Made by a program: the position numbers and the translations under genes
Part shown: positions 7,364-16,300 of the stretch, in pieces
Layout: each line of letters starts with the position of its first letter
How positions within the stretch are numbered: the first letter of the stretch is position 1
From: Shinella sp. SUS2
GTDB lineage: Bacteria > Pseudomonadota > Alphaproteobacteria > Rhizobiales > Rhizobiaceae
NCBI RefSeq assembly: GCF_001262505.1
Contig: NZ_KQ410735.1
Span: 2,798-66,797 of the forward strand
Length of the DNA stretch: 64,000 bases
Reading direction: 5' to 3'
Notes under the pieces: model-generated
What the model saw: the letters and a program-made list of their open reading frames with translations, nothing else
Told to the model about the DNA's origin: nothing
Database searches by the model: none

Positions 7364-9121
7364 GTGTCTTTGTTTCAGGTCTATGCAAGAGCCCTCAGCT
7401 ATCTCGGGGTCTACAAGCTCCGCGTCGGCTCGGTCGTCGCCGCCAACATCGTGCTCGCGGTGATCGCGATTGCCGAGCCGATCCTGTTTGGCCGCATCAT
7501 CGATGCCATTTCCACCAAGGGTGACGTGACGCCCATGCTGCTCCTGTGGGCTGGTTTCGGCCTGTTCAACACGATCGCCTTCGTGCTCGTTGCGCGCGAG
7601 GCCGACAGGCTGGCGCATGGCCGGCGGGCGAGCCTGCTGACGGAAGCCTTCGGCCGCATCATCTCCATGCCGCTCGCCTGGCATAGCCAGCGCGGCACCT
7701 CCAATGCGCTTCACACCCTGCTGCGCGCCTGCGAAACGCTGTTCGGCCTCTGGCTCGAATTCATGCGCACACACCTTGCCACCGCCGTCGCGCTCGTCCT
7801 GCTCATTCCCACGGCATTTGTGATGGACTACCGCCTCTCGCTGGTGCTCGTGGTGCTCGGCGTACTCTATGTCATCATCGGCAAGGTCGTGATGAACCGC
7901 ACCCGCGAGGGCCAGGCTTCGGTCGAAAACCATTATCACACCGTCTTCTCCCATGTGTCGGATTCGATCAGCAACGTCTCGGTCGTGCATAGCTACAACC
8001 GAATCGAGGCCGAAACGCGGGAGTTGAAGCGTTTTGCCGAGCGACTGATCAATGCGCAGTATCCGGTGCTCGACTGGTGGGCACTCGCCAGCGCCCTCAA
8101 CCGCATCGCCTCGACGATCTCGATGATGACGATCCTCGTCATCGGCACGGTGCTCGTGCAGCGGGGCGAGATCAAGGTGGGCGACGTCATTGCCTTCATC
8201 GGCTTCGCCGGCCTGCTGATCGGTCGCCTCGACCAGATGAAGGCCTTCGCCACGCAGATCTTCGAAGCGCGTGCGAAGCTGGAAGACTTCTTTTCGCTGG
8301 AGGACGCCGTCAAGGAGCGCGAGGAACCGACCGGCGCGGGCGATCTCGGCGACGTCAAGGGCAAGGTCGAGTACCGCAACATCAGCTTTGACTTCGCCAA
8401 CGCCACCCAGGGTGTCAACGACGTCTCCTTCACGGTGGAGGCCGGCCAGACCGTCGCCATCGTCGGCCCGACGGGTGCCGGCAAGACGACGCTGGTCAAC
8501 CTGCTGCAGCGCGTCTACGAGCCGAAGTCCGGCCAGATCCTCATCGACGGTGTCGACATCTCGACGGTGACACGCAAATCGCTGCGCCGCTCGATCGCCA
8601 CCGTGTTCCAGGATGCGGGCCTGCTCAACCGCTCGATCTCCGACAATATCCGCCTCGGGCGCGAAGGCGCCACACAGGAAGAAATCGAGGCGGCGGCGGC
8701 GGCGGCGGCGGCAGGCGATTTCATCACCTCACGCCAGAGCGGCTACGAGACCCATGTCGGCGAGCGCGGAAACCGCCTTTCGGGTGGCGAGCGCCAGCGC
8801 ATCGCGATTGCCCGTGCAATCCTGAAGAACGCACCGATCCTTGTGCTCGACGAGGCGACCAGTGCGCTCGACGTAGAGACGGAGGCGCGCGTCAAGGCGG
8901 CCATCGATTCCCTGCGCCGCAACCGCACGACCTTCATCATCGCGCACCGCCTGTCGACGGTCCGCGAAGCCGATCTCGTCGTCTTCATGGATCACGGCAA
9001 GATCGCCGAAATGGGGACGTTCGACGACCTCAGCCAGAGCAACGGCCGCTTCGCCGCCCTGCTGCGCGCCAGCGGCATCCTGACGGATGACGACGTGCGC
9101 AAGAGCCACACGGCCGCCTGA
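7364..9121 (+). CDS. ndvA: Cyclic beta-1,2-glucan ABC exporter
   Basis: A 585-residue half-size ABC transporter with a six-helix membrane domain (about 1-315) and an ATPase domain (about 335-575: Walker A GPTGAGKTT, signature LSGGERQR, Walker B ILVLDEATSALD, H-loop AHRLST). The N-terminus MSLFQVYARALSYLGVYK and whole-protein pattern match NdvA/ChvA, which export cyclic beta-1,2-glucan to the periplasm. The start is GTG with GGAAAGG upstream. The gene converges on opgC with 7 bp between stop codons, and ndvB lies beyond, the classical ndvA/ndvB arrangement with opgC interposed. A run of GCG codons gives eight alanines near residues 444-451. Confidence 0.95.
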   Translation: MSLFQVYARALSYLGVYKLRVGSVVAANIVLAVIAIAEPILFGRIIDAISTKGDVTPMLLLWAGFGLFNTIAFVLVAREADRLAHGRRASLLTEAFGRIISMPLAWHSQRGTSNALHTLLRACETLFGLWLEFMRTHLATAVALVLLIPTAFVMDYRLSLVLVVLGVLYVIIGKVVMNRTREGQASVENHYHTVFSHVSDSISNVSVVHSYNRIEAETRELKRFAERLINAQYPVLDWWALASALNRIASTISMMTILVIGTVLVQRGEIKVGDVIAFIGFAGLLIGRLDQMKAFATQIFEARAKLEDFFSLEDAVKEREEPTGAGDLGDVKGKVEYRNISFDFANATQGVNDVSFTVEAGQTVAIVGPTGAGKTTLVNLLQRVYEPKSGQILIDGVDISTVTRKSLRRSIATVFQDAGLLNRSISDNIRLGREGATQEEIEAAAAAAAAGDFITSRQSGYETHVGERGNRLSGGERQRIAIARAILKNAPILVLDEATSALDVETEARVKAAIDSLRRNRTTFIIAHRLSTVREADLVVFMDHGKIAEMGTFDDLSQSNGRFAALLRASGILTDDDVRKSHTAA

Positions 9122-9128
9122 ACCGCCG

Positions 9129-10298
9129 TCATCGCTTCGGCGTATCGCTTTTGACCGGCAGGGCCTTCAGGCCCTGCCGTTTCGCATTCTGGGCGATGAC
9201 GGCGGCCTGCCAGTCGAGGTACCGCGCATAGGCGAAATGCAACGCAATGCCGACGATGGCATAGAGCGTGCCGAGGATCGGGTTCTTGCCCGTGACGAAC
9301 ATCATCACCTGTCCCACCATGGCGAGGATCGTGCCGAAAATGAAGACGGCGAGCGAATGCCGTCCGACCGCGACAAGCGGGTGGGAGAGCGGCAGCGCCG
9401 CCCAGTTCGAGAGGGCGGGGATGACCGCCAACAGATAGGCCCCTGCCAGCACATGGAGAAGGCGGGTCGTCGACAGAAAGGTCTTGTCGAAGCCGGTGAG
9501 CACGGCAGGCAAGCCATAGGAAAAGTCGATGTTCCACCAGGAGAACACGACCCAGACGAACGAGACGGCGAGATAGGTCGCCGAGAGCGCCATCAGGACC
9601 GGATTGCGCGAAAAACCCTTCTTCTTCGCGCGCAGCACACCGACAAAACCGATGACGAAGAGGAACTGCCAGGACAGCGGATTGAGGAACCAGTAGCCGT
9701 CGTCGAGAAAATTCGACGGCGCGATCTGCCAGATGCCTGCACAGAGCCAGAGCGTGCCGGAGACGGCGAGCAGCAGATAGGCGCTGCGCTGGTAGAGCCA
9801 GAGAAATCCCGGCAGCATCAGGAAGACCACGGCATACATGGAGAGGATGTTGTTGTAGCCGAACTGGTGGCCGAGCAGCACCATGCTGACGACGCCCTGC
9901 TCCGTGCGGTCGACGACGGCACGCAGGTTGATCTCCGACAGGAGATCCGGCCGGCTGAACCACAGCGCCCCGCCGGCAAAGATGGCGAAAGTGATGACGC
10001 TCATCATGATATGGGCGACATAGAGCGTGAGGGCCCGGCGCAAGATGCGCAGCGTCACCGCCAGCCGTTCGCCGATGGCGAAGCGCGATCCATAGGCAAG
10101 GCCGACCGACATGCCCGATATCAGCACGAAGGCTTCCGCCGAATCGGAAAAGCCGAAATTCTTGTGCGTCAGGTGCTCCAGATACTGGCCGGGAACGTGA
10201 TTGACGAAGATCGTCAGGAGGGCGAGGGCCCTGAAGACGTCGAGGCGCGTGTCGCGTTGCCGCGGCACGACGCCCGTCGGTCCTTGTCTGTCTGTCAT
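9129..10298 (-). CDS. opgC: OpgC-type glucan-substituting membrane acyltransferase
   Basis: A 389-residue polytopic membrane protein of the OpgC/acyltransferase-3 group, with about ten hydrophobic segments and the N-terminal motif RLDVFRALALLTIFVNHVPG typical of the family. OpgC in Rhodobacter and Cgm in Brucella add succinyl groups to periplasmic glucans. It begins about 25 bp after the ndvB stop on the same strand, so it is probably co-transcribed with the synthase. This context supports cyclic glucan as its substrate. ATG 10298 is preferred; a GTG at 10313 would add five residues, and neither has a clear ribosome binding site. Succinyl as the donor group is inferred from family members only. 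Confidence 0.88.
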   Translation of the reverse strand: MTDRQGPTGVVPRQRDTRLDVFRALALLTIFVNHVPGQYLEHLTHKNFGFSDSAEAFVLISGMSVGLAYGSRFAIGERLAVTLRILRRALTLYVAHIMMSVITFAIFAGGALWFSRPDLLSEINLRAVVDRTEQGVVSMVLLGHQFGYNNILSMYAVVFLMLPGFLWLYQRSAYLLLAVSGTLWLCAGIWQIAPSNFLDDGYWFLNPLSWQFLFVIGFVGVLRAKKKGFSRNPVLMALSATYLAVSFVWVVFSWWNIDFSYGLPAVLTGFDKTFLSTTRLLHVLAGAYLLAVIPALSNWAALPLSHPLVAVGRHSLAVFIFGTILAMVGQVMMFVTGKNPILGTLYAIVGIALHFAYARYLDWQAAVIAQNAKRQGLKALPVKSDTPKR

Positions 10299-10323
10299 GA
10301 TACTCTGATCCACATGGCGTGAA

Positions 10324-13300
10324 TCAGAGCAAATAACCCTCGTTTGAAGATTTGATGACAGAGCCGTTCACAGTTGTTTGCCATCCCCCGTCACCGCCAC
10401 GCTCGACACGGATCGACAGTTTCCTGCCGTCAAGATCGAGCGTCGCCTCATAGCCGTCCCACGAGGCCGGCAGCACCGGATTGACGAAAAGACGGCCACC
10501 TTCCTTGCGGATACCCAGAATGCCTTCCACCGCGGCGCGGTAGAGCCAGCCGGCCGAGCCCGTATACCAGGTCCAGCCGCCACGCCCCGTGCGCTCACCT
10601 TCGCCGTAGACGTCGGCGGCGACGACGTAGGGTTCCACGCGATAGAGCTCGGCGGCTTCGGGCGTCAGCGCGTGGTTGACGGGGTTGAGGATGTTGAAGC
10701 AGGCCCAGGCATCCTCCGCCCGGCCGAGGCGGGCAAGCGCCAGCACGACCCAGGTCGAGGCATGGGTATACTGCCCACCATTTTCCCGCACGCCCGGCGG
10801 ATAGGCCTTGATGTAGCCCGGATCCTGCGGCGTCTCGACAAAGGGCGGCGTGAACAGGCGGATGATTGCGTTCTCCCGGTCAACCAGCTCGGCCATGACT
10901 GCATCCATCGCTTGCCGCGAACGCGCCACATCACCGACACCGGACAGGACGCTCCAGCTCTGCGCGATGGAATCGATCCGGCATTCGGCGCTTTCGGCCG
11001 AACCGAGCGGCGTGCCGTCATCGAAGTAGCCGCGGCGGTAGTAGCCTCCGTCCCAGCCCGTGGTTTCCAGCACGACCTTGAGGCGGCCGAGATGCTCCTG
11101 CCACTGGTCCGCACGCGGTTGGTCGCCACGCTCGCGGGCGACCGGAATGAAGCCCGAGAGCGTGCCGGCCAGGAACCAGCCGAGCCAGACGCTCGTGCCC
11201 CGGCCCGCCTCGCCGACGCGGTTCATGCCGTCGTTCCAGTCACCGCCGAGGATGAGCGGCAAGCCGTTCTCTCCAGTGCGACGAAGCGCAAGATCGAGCG
11301 CACGGGCGCAATGTTCGTAGAGGGATGCCTCTTCCCCCGAGCGTTCCGGCGTGTAGAAGGCATCGTGCTGTCCCTCGGCGAGCGGAGCGCCCTGGATGAA
11401 GGCCAGCGTCTCATCGAGAATCCCGCGGTCGCCGGTGGTACGGCAGTAATACTCCACCGCATGGGCGAGCCACACCACGTCGTCGGAAATCATGGTGCGC
11501 ACACCGGCACCGCTGTCGGGCAGCCACCAGTGCTGCACGTCACCTTCGACGAACTGGCGCGCTGCCGCATTGAGGATCTGGCGGCGGGCCAGTTCCGGCC
11601 GGTGAAGCACAAAGGCCAGCGTATCCTGCAGCTGGTCGCGGAAGCCGTAGGCACCGCTCGCCTGATAGAAGGCCGACCGGGCCTGGATACGACAACCGAG
11701 CGCCTGATAGGGCAGCCAGTCGTTGACCATCCGGTCGAGCGCCGCATCCGGCGTCTTGACCTGCAGCGTTCCGGTGAAATCGCTCCAGTAGGCACGGACG
11801 GTGGCCATGACCGCGTCGAAATCAGCCGAGCGGCTCTTTTCGGCAAGCGCCCTGGCACCGTCGGCGTCGGCCGTATCGCCGAGCACGAAGAGCAGTTCAC
11901 GCTTCTCGCCAGGCTTCAGCACGATCTCGACCGCGAGCGCCGCGCAGGGATCGCCAATGCCCTCGGCCGAACCCGACAGCGCCTGCCCTGCCACGACCGC
12001 ACCCGGCAGCACGATATCGCCGCCACGGCCGATGAACTCGCGACGCTTGGCGGTGAAGCCTGCGACCGGCGCATCGACGGCGAAGAAGCTGGTTCTTCCC
12101 GCAAAATCGAAGCTGTAGGGATTGGTGGCAAAGAGCGCACCGCTCTCCTCGTCCTGACTGGTCAGGACAAAAGGCGCGGTCTTCGCCGGGTTGTTGCCAA
12201 GCACCCATTCGACATAGCCATAGACCGTCAGGCTGCGCTCCGTCTCACCGGTGTTCTTGAGGGCGAGACGGGAATATTTGACCGGCTCTTCCGGATCGAC
12301 CGTCTGCACGAGATCGAGTTCGATACCGTCCTCCCAACTGCGGAAGGCGGAATAGCCGAGGCCATGCCAGGTTTCGAACTTGACCGACTTCTTGCGCGAC
12401 AGGGCGGCAAACGGCGTGGTGACCGTACCGCGGTCGTTGTCCCGTATGTAGAAAGCCTCGCCCGGGCGGTTGATCACAGGATCGTTCGTCCAGTGCGTCA
12501 GCTGGAAATCGCGCGAATTGCGGCTCCAGGTGTAGCTCGCGCCTTCCGCAGAAACATGGAAGCCGAAATGCTGGTTGGCGATGACGTTGATCCACGGCTG
12601 AGGCGTCGCCTCGCCGCCGCGAAGGCGCACGGCATATTCCCGGCGCTCCTCGTTGAAGCCGCCGAAACCGTTCCAGAAGGTCAGGCCCTTGCCGTCGATC
12701 TCCACCGGTTCATCGGCGACCGGGGCGGGCAGTTTCGGCACCGGCGCCGGCGTTGCTTCCGCCTTCGCCTCTTCCTCGCCGCGCGGTGTCGAGAAGAGGG
12801 AGACCGTGCGGGCGATCTGGTCGGAGAGTGTGCCGTTGCGGGCGTGGAAGACGGCGCGGGCCGTTGCCAGCAGCGCCTGCCAGGTGGTGACGTCCATCAG
12901 GTCGCGGCGCACCGTGAAGACATGCTGGCGCGCACCGTCGGACTGGCTGCGGATGCGCAGGTTCTCGCACATATGGTCGAGCGTGTGCTGCATGTCCTGC
13001 GCATAGGAGGCGGCGCGCTCGTTGAGGATGACGAGATCCGCGACGACGCCGCGGTGGCGCAGGTAATCCTGCGCGCGCAGCGCCTCGCGGGCGACTTCCA
13101 CGTCGATCTCGTCGTTGATGCGCAGCACGAAGATCGGGAAATCGCCTGATATCGCCAGCGGCCAGAGCGCCGACTGGGCGGTGAGGCCGTTCTCGATCGT
13201 GCCGGTATCGGCCCTGAGATGCATGTCCGGATAGGTGAGGTAGCGGCCGAGCATCTGGAAACTCGCCGCCTCCTGCGAGGTGACGCCGACATGGCGCATA

Positions 13301-16300
13301 TGCACCTGCGAGCGCGTCCAGGCATGGATCATTTCGTGATTGAAACTGTCCGGGTGGCGGTAGCGGTCGATGGCGGCGTCCACTTCCGCACGGCTCGGTG
13401 CGGCAACGGTCCAGAAGATGACCTTGACCTTCTTGCCCGCCGGCACGCGCACGACGCGGCGCAGCGCCATCACCGGATCGAGCGTAAAGCCGTCCGTGCC
13501 CGAAAGCTGCGCGCCCGGCTCGAAGGCGGCGGCCGTCGCCAGCGAGCGGCCGCGGCCGATGAAGCGGCGGCGGTCGGTCTCGACCTCGGTGCGGCGCGAG
13601 GGCCCGGCATTGTCCACGATGAGATGGGCGATGGACATGTCCGGCTCGTTCGGATTGCGCTTCTGGCGTTCCGCGCGGATGACATCGCCGCGTTTGCCGA
13701 TCTCCGTCCTGATGAACATTTTCGAGAACATCGGATGGGCGCTGTCGGCGTCATCGGTCGAAATGACGGGCTCCATATAGGAGGTCACTTCGATGAAGCG
13801 GTCCTCCGGCCCGGTGTTGAGCAACGTCAGGCGGCGGCCTTCGGCATCGTGCTCGGTGGCGACGATGCATTCGACCTCGCTGGTCAGCGTGCCGACCGTC
13901 TTGATGAACTCCGCCTTGTCGTCGCCGAACTGGGTTTTCGTCACCTCGCCCTCGGCGCGCTTCGGTTCCGCGGTGGCGGACCACCAGTCGTTCGTCGCGG
14001 TGTCGCGCAGGAAGATGAAGGAGCCCCAGCGGTCTTCGGTCGGATCGGGTTTCCAGCGGGTGACGGACTGGCCGTTCCAGCGCGAATAGCCGGCACCGGT
14101 CGCCGTCAGCATGACGGCATAATGGCCGTTCGACAGGAAGACGGTCTCGCGCTCCTTGGAGAAGGGTTCCTTGATGATGCGGATTTCCGGGCGCAGGAGA
14201 TCGGCCTGCGTGCTGCCGACGGTTTCGGGCTCGCGCTTGGCGTTGATGACCGGAATGTCGCGCGGCGCCTTTTCCTGCAGCAGCAGCTCGGCCGCCTCGA
14301 TGACGGGATCGGCGTGGAAACGCTCACGCAGCGCGCCGTTGAAGACGACGTTGGCGACGGCGGCGATCGACATGCCGTGATGGTGCGCCATGTAGTTCTT
14401 CACCACGGCGCAGGTTTTTCCTTCCGGCACGCGGGTCGGCGTGAAATCGACGGCATCGTGGAAACCGTAGACGCCGAGCGCGCCGAGCTTGCGCAGGCGT
14501 TCGAGGTTTTCCAGCGCGGCCGTCGGCGCATATTGCGTCGCCAGCAGCGAGGCATAGGGCGCGATGACGGCGTTCTGGCCGAGGCCGCGCTTGAGGCCGA
14601 GCGTCGGCACGCCGAAATTGGTGTACTGGTAGGTCAGTTCGTGGTCGCGGGCGTTGAAGGCCGCTTCCGAAATGCCCCAGGGCGTGCCGAGGCGGCGGCC
14701 GTGGTTCATCTGCTCGACGACGACGAGATTGTTCGTCTGGTTCAGGATGCCGCCCTGGCGCTCCTGCATGACGAGCGGCGGCATCAGGTATTCGAACATC
14801 GAGCCGGACCAGGAGACCAGTGCCCCACGCGAGCCGACCGGCACGACCGGACGGCCGAGCTTGTACCAGTGCTCGGTGGGAAGGTCCCCCTTGGCGATGG
14901 CGAAGAGGCTGGTGAGGCGCGCTTCGGAAGCGAGCAGGTCGTAGCAGGCCTCGTCGAGTTCGTTGGTCTCGACGCGGTAGCCGATCGACAACAGGCGGCG
15001 CTCCGGCCGGAAGAGGAAGCCGAAATCCATCGTGAAGGCGATGTCGCGCGAGCGGTCGCGCAGCACGATGAGGCGTTCGCGCAGGCCCTCGATGCTGCCG
15101 AGGTCGAAAACGCTGTCGGCGATATGCGCCTCGCAGGTCGAGACCAGCGCGCCGGCCCATTTGGCAAGCTCGCCGCTCTCAGCCGATTTGATCTCGTGGT
15201 CGAGGTTGACGATCAGCTTGTTGACGTCGCGTGCCAGCACCGAGAGGTTGATGACGCGGATGGAGGCGAACTCATGCTCGCGCTTGACTGCGGCAAGCGC
15301 ATTCTGGAAGCCGGCGATACGCTCCTCGATGAGGCGGCGCAGCGGACGCACGGTCTTCCGGTCATCCGGCAGGTCCTTCAGCGTCTCGGAGAGGATCGAG
15401 GCAACGTCGCCGATGCCGTCAAGGCTGCCCTGGAGATGCGCGGAGGGGGCTTCGGCCCATTCGCGGCACATAGAGGAGATGGCGATGAGGTGACCCGCGA
15501 GGTTGCCGCTGTCGACCGCCGAAACGTAGCGCGGTCCCAGCGTTTCCAGCGTGTTGGTGCGATACCAGTTGTAGAGGTGGCCGCGATATTTCGGCATGCC
15601 GTCGATGGTGGCGATCGTCTGTTCGAGGCGGCGCACCGTCTCTTCAAACGAGATCCAGCCGAAATCGCGGGCGGAGATGACCGAGAGCAGGTAGACGCCG
15701 ACATTGGTCGGCGAGGTGCGCTCGGCAAGCACCGGCTGCGGCGTTTCCTGGAAATTGTCCGGCGGCAGGTAATGCTGTTCCGCCGTGACGAATTCCTCGA
15801 AATAGCGCCAGGTGCGCCGCGCGATCTTGCGCAGCTCCGTTGCAACATAATCGGAAACGACGAGCTGGTCCTCGGTCTCGGCTGTCTGGCTGACATACCA
15901 GGCGATCATGGGCGACAGAGCCCAGACGAGCGCAAAGGGTATGCCGATGTAAGGAAGGCCCGTATCCGAAATCATGGCAAGCGCCACGGAAAGGGCGGCA
16001 AGCGCCGGAGCCTGCCACATCGACTTGTAATGGGCGAGAATACCGCCGCGCGCCGCGCTGTCGGCCTGCGCGGCCGTGCGCCATTCCAGCATCAGCTTGC
16101 GGCTGACCAGCGTGCGATAGAGCGAACGCACGATGGCATCGGCCATCAGCGCCGCCGAATGGGCGATGAAGACGATACGCAGCGCCACCTGTGCGTTGGC
16201 CGCCCGGATGTCGGAGATCACGCGATGCACGTGCGCGCGGGCGACAATGTCGTTGCGGCGCGGCATGACGCCTGAAATCAGCGAGAGCGTGGGGGCGACG

